NCBI GenBank assembly: GCA_023428025.1
Contig: JAEYZN010000039.1
Coordinates: 1-64,000, forward strand
Origin: Bacillota bacterium
GTDB taxonomy: Bacteria; Bacillota; Clostridia; Christensenellales; SZUA-584
Reading direction: 5' to 3'
Length of the DNA stretch: 64,000 nt
Part shown: one piece after another, positions 51,008 through 60,185 of the stretch
Position numbering within the stretch: position 1 is the first letter of the stretch
How the letters are laid out: each line of letters begins with the position of its first letter
The notes under the pieces: model-generated
The model's input: only the letters and a program-made list of their open reading frames with translations
What the model was told of the DNA's origin: nothing
The model's database searches: none
Program-made: the position numbers and the translations under genes

Positions 51008-53257
51008 ATGATTGAGGACAAGGAAATATGGGTTCACGAAAAGGCTTATCTTAACCGCGTTGCCGATGAGATAAAGGTCCAGCTTCACGCCGGGATCAAC
51101 GCCGCGGATCAATATAAAAGGGACGCGATAGAGCTTCAGAAGAGCATGTGGGAGGATGTCCGGTGCGCGCCCGCCGGCCTGACCGATCTTGAGGATGTCG
51201 CTCAGGTTTGGCAGTACCAAACGGATATCGCCGGCAAAGCGCGCATATACAGATTCTCTTATGAAAAGGTGAAGCATCTGAAGATGATGAGCAAAAGCCC
51301 TTACTTCGGACGGATCGACTTTCTGGAAAACGGCGAGATAAAAGCGGAACAGGTCTATATCGGCATCTATAACTTGAGCACAGACGACACGATGGATATC
51401 CTCGTGTACGACTGGAGGGCTCCCATATCCGGCATGTTCTACGACTTTGAGATCGGTCCTTCCAGCTACGCCTGCCCGGCGGGCCTGATCGAAGGGGAGA
51501 TACTGCTGAAAAGGCAGTACAGAATCGAGAATGCCGAAATCGTCTACATGTTCGACAGCAGCCTGAACATCAACGACGTCATGCTTCAGGAGATATTGGG
51601 CAAGAGCACCGACAACAGGATGCGCACCATCGTGACCAGCATTCAGAAGGAGCAAAACACCGTCATCCGGAACAGCGAGGACAGGGTGCTCATCGTGGAC
51701 GGCCCGGCAGGCAGCGGGAAAACATCCATTGCGCTGCACCGGGCGGCTTACCTTTTATACAAATACCGGGAAACCATGAGGTCGGAGAACATCCTGATCT
51801 TCTCGCCCAACCATGTGTTTGAGGATTATATTTCCCGTGTGTTGCCGGAGCTGGGGGAAGAAAACATTCTGAGGAGCACCTTCGCGGACTTTTTCGACAG
51901 CGCGTTGGGGACCGATGTCCAGATCGAAACCGTCAACCAGCAGCTGGAATATATCCTGACCGTGGATGACGCTAACGACATCAGACCGGCTTGCATCCGG
52001 TTCAAATCATCGCCGCTGTTTCCGGCCATATTGAAGACGTATGTGCGGCAGCTTGAAGACGGCATGGGGATTGAGTTCAGAAATTTGATGTACAACGGCG
52101 CCCTCCTGATTTCCGCCGCAGGCATTCGCCAGCTTTTGCGGCAGCAGGACAGCCGCCTGCCCTACGCCAACCGTCTGGAGAAGCTGCGCCGGAGGCTTTT
52201 CGCCCTTCTGGAGCAAAGCGAGAACAAGTGGGCCGGTGACTTGGCTGATGAAGACAATCCGGCAGCCGGTCAGGAAGCCAAAACAGGATACGCGGCTGTC
52301 CGGCAGGATATCATGCAGATGACCTCCTGCGATATCCTTTCGCTGTATGCGGACCTTTTCAGGGATATCGAGTCGTTTTTACCGGCGGGCGATACTGAAG
52401 GCTTGGGGGAATACCGCCGTATCGGCGCCCATACCCTTCGGCAGTTGGAGCAGGGGATTCTGGATTATGAGGATCTGGCGCCTGTCATATACCTGAAAGC
52501 CGTGCTTGATGGTATCGGCCACGCAGCGTCCATCAAACACGTGATCATCGACGAAGCTCAGGATTATACGGCGGTGCAATATGAAGTATTCAGGCTGGTG
52601 TTCGGCAGCGGCAATATGACGATCCTGGGAGATGTCAATCAGACCGTCAACGGCTATGCCAACGCCGGGAGCTTTGACGCCGTCGCAGACGTGTTCAATG
52701 CGAAGGGGACGAAAAGGATCTCGTTGACGAAGAGCTACCGTTCAAGCAAGGAACTGGCGGATTTCTGCCGGGAACTCCTCGACTCCCCCAGCCACGCCGA
52801 ACAGCTGAACAGGCATGGGAACAAGCCAAGGGTCATAAAGGTCGGCAAGAACGATCTGCACAGAAGGGTCGCCGACGATATCATGGGGCTGAAAAACAGG
52901 GGCTATAAGCTGATTGCGGTGATCTGCAAAACCGCGTCCCGGTGCAGAGAGGCGTACAACGCCATCAGTCTCTTCATGGACATAGGCCTCATCTCGAACC
53001 GGAACGAGGCCTATGACGGCGATGTCGTGGTGATCCCGTCCTATCTTGCCAAAGGCCTGGAGTTTGACGCCGTTCTGGCCGTTTCTATCGGGGAAGCGGA
53101 CTATTCCGCCGACAGCGACAGAAGGCTGCTGTATACCGTGTGTACACGGGCCTTGCATGAGCTGTATCTGTACCACTCGGACAACGTGTCCCGCCTGGTA
53201 TCCGGCATCGACAGCAGCTTGTATGAATCGGACGAAGGCCAGGATCGTCTGGAGTGA
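51008..53257 (+). CDS. helD: RNA polymerase recycling ATPase HelD (UvrD/Rep-like)
   Basis: 749 residues. The N-terminal coiled coil (residues 1-90) that enters the polymerase channel is followed by the HelD block YFGRIDFLENG ... VYDWRAPISGMFYDFEIGPS. Walker A is VDGPAGSGKTSIALHR; motif II is HVIIDEAQDYTAVQYEVF; motif III GDVNQTVNGYA; motif IV RISLTKSYRSSKELADF; and late motifs VVIPSYLAKGLEFDAVL and YTVCTRALHELYL. HelD frees stalled RNA polymerase from DNA using ATP. AGGGAGG precedes the ATG. Confidence 0.92.
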   Translation: MIEDKEIWVHEKAYLNRVADEIKVQLHAGINAADQYKRDAIELQKSMWEDVRCAPAGLTDLEDVAQVWQYQTDIAGKARIYRFSYEKVKHLKMMSKSPYFGRIDFLENGEIKAEQVYIGIYNLSTDDTMDILVYDWRAPISGMFYDFEIGPSSYACPAGLIEGEILLKRQYRIENAEIVYMFDSSLNINDVMLQEILGKSTDNRMRTIVTSIQKEQNTVIRNSEDRVLIVDGPAGSGKTSIALHRAAYLLYKYRETMRSENILIFSPNHVFEDYISRVLPELGEENILRSTFADFFDSALGTDVQIETVNQQLEYILTVDDANDIRPACIRFKSSPLFPAILKTYVRQLEDGMGIEFRNLMYNGALLISAAGIRQLLRQQDSRLPYANRLEKLRRRLFALLEQSENKWAGDLADEDNPAAGQEAKTGYAAVRQDIMQMTSCDILSLYADLFRDIESFLPAGDTEGLGEYRRIGAHTLRQLEQGILDYEDLAPVIYLKAVLDGIGHAASIKHVIIDEAQDYTAVQYEVFRLVFGSGNMTILGDVNQTVNGYANAGSFDAVADVFNAKGTKRISLTKSYRSSKELADFCRELLDSPSHAEQLNRHGNKPRVIKVGKNDLHRRVADDIMGLKNRGYKLIAVICKTASRCREAYNAISLFMDIGLISNRNEAYDGDVVVIPSYLAKGLEFDAVLAVSIGEADYSADSDRRLLYTVCTRALHELYLYHSDNVSRLVSGIDSSLYESDEGQDRLE

Positions 53258-53591
53258 TCTCACGTCATCCCGCGCATCCTGCCGGATAGCTTCGCGGTGC
53301 CCTCCCTCATACTCGTCCATCTTCTCCGGCTGGTCCGGGCGGATCACCTCGGTCTTATACACCTCACAGGGCAGCCGTTCGCACGTTGTGCTTTCATAGC
53401 CATAAACCCCTGTGCCCGATTTTAGATTAATGCCTTGCCAATTATCAATAAGCTGGTAATATATATGTAGTTGTTTATGAGAGCAAATGCTTTGTCATCA
53501 GCGCCACAGGTATCCGCCGTTCGTTCGTATCAATGGCTGCCCCGCATTGGGCTGTGACGCTACAGCTTATTTCATTCCCCGGAGGAATCAC
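53258..53591. other. Intergenic, 330 bp, possible minus-strand coding scrap
   Basis: A minus-strand frame at about 53265-53385 reads ERLPCEVYKTEVIRPDQPEK MDEYEGGHREAIRQDAR (split) and looks protein-like; no start or family was recognised. No terminator of helD was clear. Confidence 0.3.
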
Positions 53592-54107
53592 ATGCAGACA
53601 GACACGGCTCACGAAGCCCCGCTCAACACCTGCCTGAATTGCGGCCAATCCGCCAGCGCAGCGCACACATACACCTGCTATCTCGGCAAAAGGACTTTTG
53701 CGCCCGAATCGCTCTCCCGCAGCTCGCGCAGCACCGCCGCGCGTTTTTTCCTGAAGGGCTCCCGCCAGGAGGCCCTGTGCGACAAGTGTGTGGTGAGGTC
53801 CGGCTGGTTCACCGTGCTCCGGGCCGCGATACTGACGGCCGTGTGCATCGCGCTGTTTATTTTCTCATACATGTCCACCGGCGGCGGCTCCGGCCTGGCC
53901 GCAGCGGTGTCCATCATCGCTGGGCTGGTGGGCGTTTTCAGCTTTGCCGTCGCTGTCTGGAAGCTCGTGCTGCTCGCGATGAAAAAATACGCCGGTTTCG
54001 GCACGGCCCTGCTGATCGAGCTGTGCAAAAAAGAGTATCATTCCGATGATATCGACACCTTCTGGACGCCCGCCGAATACCAGAAGCTGAGCGCCCGCAA
54101 GAACTGA
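53592..54107 (+). CDS. Zinc-ribbon membrane protein
   Basis: 171 residues, GGAGGAA ribosome site. CLNCGQSASAAHTYTCYLGK and, 55 residues on, LCDKCVVR give a CxxC...CxxC metal site; two membrane helices (near 80-100 and 105-130) follow. A short acidic C-terminus ends it. No family assigned. Convergent with the amidohydrolase. Confidence 0.65.
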   Translation: MQTDTAHEAPLNTCLNCGQSASAAHTYTCYLGKRTFAPESLSRSSRSTAARFFLKGSRQEALCDKCVVRSGWFTVLRAAILTAVCIALFIFSYMSTGGGSGLAAAVSIIAGLVGVFSFAVAVWKLVLLAMKKYAGFGTALLIELCKKEYHSDDIDTFWTPAEYQKLSARKN

Positions 54108-54132
54108 AAATGCTCGGCGCATTGTCATCTGT

Positions 54133-55308
54133 TCATGTCCGTTTTTGTGGTTCATCCCTGTCCGCTTCATAGACGATGTCCCCGTTCACAATCGTATAAA
54201 GGCACCGGGTGAAAACCTCCAGCGGATTGCCGTCGAATATCGCGATGTCCGCGTCCTTTCCCGCCTCCAGACTGCCGACCCGGTCTGCAGCGCCGCAAAT
54301 CTGTGCCGCGTTGATCGTGATGGCTTTCAGCGCTTCGTCCAGCCCCAGCCCTTCTCTGGCCGCCAGCCCCGCGCAAACGGGCAGGCACTGGATCAGCGAA
54401 ACGGGATGGTCCGTCATGATGGCGACCTTGACGCCCGCCCTATGAAGCACGCCCGCCGTTTTGAAGTCCATGTATTTTATTTCGATTTTGTTTCTTGAGG
54501 ACAGGCTGGGCCCGAGTATCGCCGGGAACCCGGATTCCTTGATCTCATCCGCAATCAGGTGCCCTTCCGTGCAGTGGTCCAGCGTCATCCTGAGTCCGAA
54601 TTCTTTGGCGATCCGAATCGCCGTCAGAATGTCGTCTGCCCTGTGCACGTGCGCCTTGAGCGGAATTTCCCCGGAAAAAACGGGAAGCCAGCTTTCCAGG
54701 TCATATTCCTGCTTAAAGCCGTCGTCGGGTTTCTTTTTCGCTTCACAGTATTGCCGGGCTTCACAGAGTTCCCGGCGCAGCATCGCCCCTATGGACATCC
54801 TTGTGGACGGCATCATGTTGTTATCCCCGTAGTTCTTTTTGGGGTTCTCCCCCAGCGCGATTTTCATGGCGGCCGGTTCCTTCAACACCATGTTGTCAAT
54901 GCAGCGCCCCTGTGTTTTCATGAATACAAACTGCCCTCCCACCACATTGGAGCTGCCGGGCCCGGTCATGACGGCTGTAATACCGGTTTTTATGGCGTTG
55001 TGGAAGGCCGAATCCATGGGGTTGACGGCATCAACGGCTTTGATATACGGCGTGATCGGCTTGTTGATCTCGTTTGTGTCGTTGCCCTCCATGCCCATCC
55101 CCTCTTCCTGGATGCCGATATGGCAGTGGGCATCGATCAGGCCGGGCATCACCCATCCGCCCTTCGCATCGATAACAAGGCCATCATCGTTTTTTTCATC
55201 ATCAATATAATTGTCTATTTTCGCTATCTTTGAACGCTTGATCAGCAGGCAGCCCTTTTCATATATTTTACCCGTCATTGAAACTATTTTTCCATTTTTG
55301 ATCAGCAT
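54133..55308 (-). CDS. Amidohydrolase (imidazolonepropionase-like)
   Basis: 391 residues. Metal ligands are in GLIDAHCHIG, KAHVHRADDIL, LDHCTEGH and MTDHPVSL; the N- and C-terminal strands form the small beta sandwich (MLIKNGKIVSMTG; DADIAIFDGNPLEVFTRC). It hydrolyses a cyclic amide or C-N bond; the substrate is not evident. Relatives are found as stand-alone genes in Clostridia. Confidence 0.88.
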   Translation of the reverse strand: MLIKNGKIVSMTGKIYEKGCLLIKRSKIAKIDNYIDDEKNDDGLVIDAKGGWVMPGLIDAHCHIGIQEEGMGMEGNDTNEINKPITPYIKAVDAVNPMDSAFHNAIKTGITAVMTGPGSSNVVGGQFVFMKTQGRCIDNMVLKEPAAMKIALGENPKKNYGDNNMMPSTRMSIGAMLRRELCEARQYCEAKKKPDDGFKQEYDLESWLPVFSGEIPLKAHVHRADDILTAIRIAKEFGLRMTLDHCTEGHLIADEIKESGFPAILGPSLSSRNKIEIKYMDFKTAGVLHRAGVKVAIMTDHPVSLIQCLPVCAGLAAREGLGLDEALKAITINAAQICGAADRVGSLEAGKDADIAIFDGNPLEVFTRCLYTIVNGDIVYEADRDEPQKRT

Positions 55309-55400
55309 GGTGACACCTATTCAAAGATATTATTTCCTAGAATAGTTTGTCCCTTTATCAGCGAATAATAACGACAGTAAAATATCGAAAGGGGATATTT

Positions 55401-55541
55401 ATGGACAGGAATTCTAGCTGGAAGAATGGCACGGAGCAGAACAACCGGAACAACCAGAACGAACAGAAGAACCGGAACGAGCAGAAGAACCGCAATAAGG
55501 ACAACTGCCAGAACAGGCAGCAGAATAAGGATAACAAATAA
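55401..55541 (+). CDS. Asn/Gln/Lys-rich micro-protein
   Basis: 46 residues (MDRNSSWKNGTEQNNRNNQN and onward), ATG 7-8 bp after AAAGGGG and followed by a perfect terminator. About 30 percent Asn with Gln, Lys, Arg and Glu, and no hydrophobic core, so it is disordered. It contains the 18-bp-type repeat unit NEQKNR twice. The composition recalls small spore or stress proteins of Clostridia, but no family can be claimed. Confidence 0.65.
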   Translation: MDRNSSWKNGTEQNNRNNQNEQKNRNEQKNRNKDNCQNRQQNKDNK

Positions 55542-55573
55542 CATCCTTTCCTGTTGCCCATGTCTGTGCACAA

Positions 55574-55601
55574 GAATAAGAAGCATTAATGCTTCTTATT
55601 C
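55574..55601 (+). terminator. Bidirectional terminator, perfect 13-bp stem
   Basis: GAATAAGAAGCAT-TA-ATGCTTCTTATTC, flanked by A and T runs, between the micro-protein gene and the convergent winged-helix gene. Confidence 0.85.
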
Positions 55602-55653
55602 CTTATCAAGCGTATCTCCCGCCGCCTGCGTTAACGTCTTCGGTATAAATTGC

Positions 55654-55929
55654 TTATGTGATATTGTCAAATTGCCCCCGGGCGTATTTGATTCCGCTTG
55701 GCAGCAGCTTGATGTTGTTCTCATCAAATTCAATAAAATCAAAGGCCTGCAGGCTCTCGAGGTGCGTCCGGGCCTGATTCGTTGATAATCCGGCACGGCT
55801 CAAGACTGATTGCAAGCCACAGGAATCGGCGTCAAAATTCACGGTGTCCCGGTTCTTATTTTTCCAAGCATTATACAGCTCTCTGATGATCTTTAATTCC
55901 GCATCCTGTATTTTATCGGCTATCCTCAT
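55654..55929 (-). CDS. Small winged-helix-like protein
   Basis: 91 residues from the ATG after AAGGAT; a start 13 codons upstream lacks a site. MRIADKIQDAELKIIRELYN and LSTNQARTHLESLQAFDFIE look like a winged helix with a wing (FDENNIKLLPSGIKYARGQF). DNA binding is inferred; no target known. Confidence 0.6.
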   Translation of the reverse strand: MRIADKIQDAELKIIRELYNAWKNKNRDTVNFDADSCGLQSVLSRAGLSTNQARTHLESLQAFDFIEFDENNIKLLPSGIKYARGQFDNIT

Positions 55930-56398
55930 CGTTTTTATCCTTATTGAAAGATCAGACAACATTCTCATCCACCATGCCTGTCAGACATTATTCTGCACAA
56001 ACATCGCCTGCTTATCCTGATCGGATGTTTGAAATTCATACTGGTTGCGCTATATAACGACCTTCCAGAGTTTTACTTCCCGTAAAGCGATCGGGCAGAA
56101 TTCAGCGAAGGATATTGCTTTATACGAAAAAATGATATATTATGGAAACATCATCAATGAACTCAAACATGTCTCTCAGGCTGTATTTTTCCGGAACACC
56201 CCTTATTTTCATCATCGCGCTGCCGCTTCTCTATCGTATGTCTGCCGCGCCTGTTCACCGGCGTGGCGATCTGTTTTAGAACGTGCTGCTGCGGTTATCG
56301 GTCTGAACCCCGCCCGGCATGCCGGGCACGAATATACATATCCCTACTTTTGGATATCTCTCTGCTTGCGTCATCTCATGTATGCAGGAGGCGTCGCC
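55930..56398. other. Intergenic, 470 bp
   Basis: A frame from 56045 contains KAIGQNSAKDIALYEKMIYY, but there is no ribosome site and composition changes midway. No RNA or repeat was recognised. Confidence 0.35.
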
Positions 56399-56827
56399 AT
56401 GAACAAAAAACGGGCGCTCGTTGACAGGTTTCCCCCTTCGGAGCCGTGCAGCTGCGCGGTCTGCGCCGGTTATTGCATGCGCCCCGGCTGGTGGACGGTG
56501 CAGGAGGCGCACAAAGCGTTGGACGCCGGGCTTGCTTACCGCATGATGCTGGAGCTGTCGCCCGAATTGACATTCGGCGTGCTGGCCCCGGCGCTGCGCG
56601 GCTGCGAGGGCCGGATTGCGGCGCTGCCCATGTCGTCCGGCTGCTGCTTTTTCAGCAACGGTTTATGCGAGCTGTTCGGCACGGGGCTGGAGCCGCTGGA
56701 ATGCCGGTTCTGCCACCATGTGCGGGCAGACGCGGGGCAAAGCTGCCACACGGCGCTGGAGGCGGACTGGAATACTCCGGCCGGGCAGGCGCTGGTCATC
56801 CGCTGGCTCTGCGCCATCCGCAGATAA
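56399..56827 (+). CDS. Cysteine-rich protein, YkgJ-like
   Basis: 142 residues after CAGGAGG. Clusters CSCAVCAGYCMRPGWW, SGCCFFSNGLCELFG and ECRFCHHVRADAGQSC, with 11 Cys in all, suggest an iron-sulfur or zinc site; YkgJ proteins have a similar layout. It lies 170 bp upstream of the TlpA redox operon, which may be related. Confidence 0.55.
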   Translation: MNKKRALVDRFPPSEPCSCAVCAGYCMRPGWWTVQEAHKALDAGLAYRMMLELSPELTFGVLAPALRGCEGRIAALPMSSGCCFFSNGLCELFGTGLEPLECRFCHHVRADAGQSCHTALEADWNTPAGQALVIRWLCAIRR

Positions 56828-57000
56828 TATGTCTCTTCGGCGCAGGCGCTGCCTTATCGGGATTGCGTGCACCCTATCCACCGACGGAGATATCCACAGA
56901 AAATGTGACAACAATCGCGGCGGCCGCGCCTGTCCTCACGGTTGACGCGTATTTGCGCAGCATATATAGTGGTATCATAAGAAATTCCCGGAGGTATATG

Positions 57001-57648
57001 ATGCGTTTCAGATATATCGCTCTCTTTGCCGTTATCGCCATGCTGCTGACGGCGGCGCTGGCCGGATGCGGTCCCGATGTTTCGGGCCTGGAGCCCGGCG
57101 GCCAGCCGCAGGATGAGTCAGAGTTGCCCACGCTCGCGCCCAGCCCCACCGTTTTCGTCCTGGCTACTCCCGAACCGGAAGCCGAGGCCGCCGAGGCGTC
57201 CGCCGAACCCGCGTCGGGGGAAGACGGCTACAAAGTGGGTCAGGCGATGCCCGACTTCTCGGTGCCCCTGGTGGGCGGCGGCACGTTCACGCTGTCCGAG
57301 AACCTTGGCAGGCCGGTGTTCATCAACCTGTACGCCACCTGGTGCCCGCCCTGCGTGGGCGAGATGCCCGAGATCGACCAGCTCTATGCGGAGCTGGGCG
57401 GCGAGGTCAGCTTCATCGCCATCGACGTCGGCGAAGACGAAGCCACCGCGCAAGCCTTCGCGGACAGCAACGGCTTCGCCATGCCCCTCGCGTATTCGGA
57501 GGACGGCGCGCCCCTGCCGGGCTACAAGATCGAGTTTATTCCGCAAACCTTCGTGCTCAAAGCGGACGGCACCATCGCCGCCTACTTTGGCGGATCGTCC
57601 GACTACGACGGTTTTCAGGCCGCGATACAGGAGGCCATGGCGCAATGA
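57001..57648 (+). CDS. TlpA-like thioredoxin lipoprotein
   Basis: 215 residues from the second of two adjacent ATGs (GGAGG, 7 bp). Signal and lipobox (LLTAALAGC), a Pro/Glu/Ala linker, then an AhpC/TSA-like thioredoxin fold: GQAMPDFSVPLVGGGTFTLS, the active site ATWCPPCVGEMPEI, GYKIEFIPQTFVLKADG with the cis-Pro. It reduces or oxidises disulfides on the outer face of the membrane. It overlaps the CXXC micro-protein gene and starts a three-gene redox operon. Confidence 0.9.
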   Translation: MRFRYIALFAVIAMLLTAALAGCGPDVSGLEPGGQPQDESELPTLAPSPTVFVLATPEPEAEAAEASAEPASGEDGYKVGQAMPDFSVPLVGGGTFTLSENLGRPVFINLYATWCPPCVGEMPEIDQLYAELGGEVSFIAIDVGEDEATAQAFADSNGFAMPLAYSEDGAPLPGYKIEFIPQTFVLKADGTIAAYFGGSSDYDGFQAAIQEAMAQ

Positions 57649-57791
57649 GCCGCGCAAAGAGACGGACGGTGCAGGCCGTGCTGATCGGACTCGGCGTCAC
57701 GATGATCGTGCTCGGCATCGTCACCGGAGAGCTGAAGGTCATCCTCAACAAGGCGATATACATCTGTCTGGAGTGCATCGGCATTGGTTAA
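57645..57791 (+). CDS. CD1871A-type CXXC micro-protein
   Basis: 48 residues. One membrane helix (AVLIGLGVTMIVLGIVTGEL) followed by AIYICLECIGIG with a C-terminal CLEC (CxxC). The ATG overlaps the TlpA stop and its own stop overlaps the next start, so three genes are translationally coupled. The family name comes from Clostridioides difficile; it is found next to TlpA and 4Fe-4S proteins. A redox shuttle between them is inferred. Confidence 0.82.
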   Translation: MSRAKRRTVQAVLIGLGVTMIVLGIVTGELKVILNKAIYICLECIGIG

Positions 57792-58650
57792 GCGGCGGAT
57801 CGTTCAGGCGCTGACGGCGCTGCTGTACAACCTGAATCTCCCCGGCTTTGCGACGGGCAGCATCTATCAGGGCAAGCTCAAAAGCATCTGCGTGCCGGGC
57901 TTCAACTGTTACTCCTGCCCCGGCGCGGTGGGCTCCTGCCCCATCGGCGCGCTCCAGTCGGCCATGGGCGCGGTGTCCCTCAAGGTCAGCTTCTACGTGG
58001 TCGGCTTTCTGATATTCGTCGGCGCGCTGGTCGGGCGGTTCATCTGCGGCTGGGCGTGCCCCTTCGGCCTGATACAGGAGCTGCTGCACAAGATACACTC
58101 CCGCAAGCTGCGGCACAAGCGGGCCTTCGGCGTGCTCAAATACGGCAAGTACGTGATGCTCGGCATTTTCGTGCTGCTGCTGCCCATCGTGTTCTATCTT
58201 GAGAGCGGCATCCCCACGCCCGCCTTCTGCAAATACATCTGCCCCGCCGGCACGCTGGAAGCGGGCATCCCGCTGGTGGCGCTCAACGAGTCGCTGCAAA
58301 ACAGCGTGGGCTGGCTGTTCTCCTGGAAGATGCTGATCCTCGTCGGGATGATCACGGCAGCGGTGTTCATCTGGCGGCCCTTCTGCCGCTTTCTCTGCCC
58401 GCTGGGCGCGGTCTACGCGCTGTTCAACAGGATATCCGTGTTCGGCATGCGCATGGAGCCCGCGGCCTGCACGCACTGCAAGGCCTGCGCCCGCGCGTGT
58501 AAAGCGGACATCGATCCCGCCAGGACGCCCAACAGCGCCGAGTGCGTGCGCTGCGGCGACTGCGTGAAGGCCTGCCCCACCGGCGCATTGAAATTCGGCA
58601 TGGTGTACAAAAAAGAACCGACGGCGGATGTTCCCGAACGGCAGGTATAA
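57784..58650 (+). CDS. NapH/MauN-like 4Fe-4S membrane protein
   Basis: 288 residues from a TTG overlapping the previous stop. About five membrane helices; the N-terminal FNCYSCPGAVGSCPIGAL, then GRFICGWACPFGLIQELLHK and KYICPAGTLEAGI carry conserved Cys pairs of the NapH type. Two 4Fe-4S motifs end the protein (CTHCKACARACKADID; CVRCGDCVKACPTGAL). It should move electrons across the membrane to the CXXC micro-protein and TlpA. A terminator follows. Confidence 0.9.
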   Translation: MVKRRIVQALTALLYNLNLPGFATGSIYQGKLKSICVPGFNCYSCPGAVGSCPIGALQSAMGAVSLKVSFYVVGFLIFVGALVGRFICGWACPFGLIQELLHKIHSRKLRHKRAFGVLKYGKYVMLGIFVLLLPIVFYLESGIPTPAFCKYICPAGTLEAGIPLVALNESLQNSVGWLFSWKMLILVGMITAAVFIWRPFCRFLCPLGAVYALFNRISVFGMRMEPAACTHCKACARACKADIDPARTPNSAECVRCGDCVKACPTGALKFGMVYKKEPTADVPERQV

Positions 58651-58662
58651 TCAAAGACAAGA

Positions 58663-58703
58663 AACAGCAGCGAACCACGTCAGTGCAGGGTTCGCTGTTT
58701 TTT
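58663..58703 (+). terminator. Terminator of the redox operon
   Basis: AGCGAACC (58669-58676) and GGTTCGCT (58689-58696), extended by AACAG/CTGTT, followed by a T6 run. Confidence 0.8.
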
Positions 58704-58820
58704 ATCGGCTGTGAACCGTACCCAGGAAATATCGTTTTAAAAATTCTGTTGTTTTCTATTTTAAAGCGTATTAAGCTCACACTGAACGGTCGGGTTACGC
58801 ATTTAGCGAGGAGACAGCAC

Positions 58821-59276
58821 ATGATTATGACTCTCGAGAACATCGCGCCTTGCCGCATCGCTTACATCCGAAGGGTTGGCGCTTACGGGATGGGCAACGC
58901 GCAGGCCATAAAGCAGCTGAAAAGCTGGGCGCAAGCGCATGGCCTGCTCGGCGGCGATTCGGTCGTCCTCGGCATCGCGCGGGACGACCCTGCCGACACG
59001 AAACCCGAAGACTGCCGTTATGACGCCTGCATTGTGGTGGCAGACGATTATCGGGTCACCGGCGAACATATCAGCATCGGGACCGTCGGCGGCGGCCAAT
59101 ACGCCGTTTTCACCATCGCCCACACAGTGGAAGCTGTCGGTGAAGCGTGGTTGAATATCTTTTCCGAGCTGGCGTAGCGGCAATATCAGCCTGACGCTTC
59201 GTGTCCCATCCTTGAGCGGTATAAAGCCAGTATGGCGAAAGACCACCGCTGCGAAATATGCGTGCCAGTCAACTGA
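58821..59276 (+). pseudogene. GyrI-like (SbmC) protein with an internal amber stop
   Basis: The ATG follows GAGGAG. The first 118 codons give the GyrI-like domain (ENIAPCRIAYIRRVGAYGMG; GTVGGGQYAVFTIAHTVEAV) up to NIFSELA. TAG at 59175-59177 then stops it, and the same frame goes on QYQPDASCPILERYKASMAK, DHRCEICVPVN, the usual C-terminal end of this family. So one base change broke it. A 118-residue product could still be made but lacks the last strand. Family members bind small ligands or protect gyrase. Confidence 0.78.
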
Positions 59277-59410
59277 AAGCGAGCACGGCAGCGTTGCATC
59301 AACAAGCGGATCGTTAGACCTCGACCACGGCGCTGCCCACCTTATACCCTGTTTCGACATACCGGCGCGCATCCGCCATCTCCAGCAGAAACGTTTTGCC
59401 GACCACCGCT

Positions 59411-59638
59411 CTATTCCTCTTCATTTACGGAATAGCTGAACACCTCTTCGATGCCCACGCCGAACGCGTCGGCGATACGGAACGCCAGCTCCAGCGAGGG
59501 CGCGTATTTGCCCGCCTCAATAGAGATGATGGTTTGTCTTGAGGCGCCCGCCTTTTCGGCCAGTTCCTGCTGGGTCATCTCATCCGCAAAAAAGCGGAGC
59601 TTGCGTATATTGTTGCTGATCTCGATTTTCCTAGGCAT
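59411..59638 (-). CDS. XRE-family regulator (second pair)
   Basis: 75 residues. HTH: FADEMTQQELAEKAGASRQT IISIEAGKYAPS (split), closing VGIEEVFSYSVNEEE. The ATG overlaps the end of the upstream membrane protein gene by 8 bp, so it is the second gene of the pair (the order is reversed relative to the pair at 46 kb). Confidence 0.88.
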   Translation of the reverse strand: MPRKIEISNNIRKLRFFADEMTQQELAEKAGASRQTIISIEAGKYAPSLELAFRIADAFGVGIEEVFSYSVNEEE

Positions 59639-60119
59639 TTTTAACGCCCTTTCGGTAGTAATACAGGCTGATGAAGCCACCCAGCAGCGCGCCCGCGCCC
59701 ATGGCCAAAAACACAATGTTGAGCATCAGCGCCGCCGCGCCGCCCAGCGCCAGCACAGCCAGCGCCGCAACAAACCCGGTGCCCACGATGGCAAACCCCA
59801 CTTTGGAAGACTTGAGCTCGATGAGCTTATCCCTTTCGTCCTCCACCATCTCGGCCTTTATGGTTTTGTCTATTTTCTTTTCGTCGCAGCCCTTTTCCCG
59901 CACGGCGATGGACACGGACATTGCGATGTGAAACAATATCTGCAGTACGATGGAGACGCCCACGCCGATGCCGATGAACACCAGCATCGTGACCGCCCAC
60001 GCGTTGAGCTCTCCCGCAGCGCCCGGCCCATTGCCGCCAAACGCGTAGATGCAGTACGCACCCAGCAGCAGCACGCCCGCCACAAGGCTGGTGATCGTTC
60101 TTTTCTCCTGATATGACAT
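59631..60119 (-). CDS. Membrane protein partnered with XRE
   Basis: 162 residues, four membrane helices in two pairs with a polar loop KAEMVEDERDKLIELKSSKV between. AAGGAAGG precedes the ATG. The loop motif recalls the 46.3-kb partner (EIEQGDERSEMIRTKARAAA). Both pairs couple a Cro-type repressor to a small membrane protein. Role unknown. Confidence 0.75.
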   Translation of the reverse strand: MSYQEKRTITSLVAGVLLLGAYCIYAFGGNGPGAAGELNAWAVTMLVFIGIGVGVSIVLQILFHIAMSVSIAVREKGCDEKKIDKTIKAEMVEDERDKLIELKSSKVGFAIVGTGFVAALAVLALGGAAALMLNIVFLAMGAGALLGGFISLYYYRKGVKNA

Positions 60120-60156
60120 AGATAATCCTTCCTTTCAAGTCGTTTCTACAAGACTA

Positions 60157-60185
60157 ATTGTACTATTATATTTACTATATGTCAA
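60157..60185 (-). promoter_or_regulatory. Promoter of the membrane protein-XRE pair
   Basis: On the minus strand TTGACA (60185-60180) and TACAAT (60162-60157), 17 bp apart, 38 bp before the start. The A/T-rich spacer has ATATAGTAAATATAATAGTA, a partial repeat typical of operators. The rest of 60120-60391 holds no gene. Confidence 0.7.

Noticed and set aside
10693..59177. Stop-codon reassignment to explain the TetR TAA and GyrI TAG
   Set aside because: Many genes in the window end normally in TAA and TAG; two different stops in two genes fit point mutations better.
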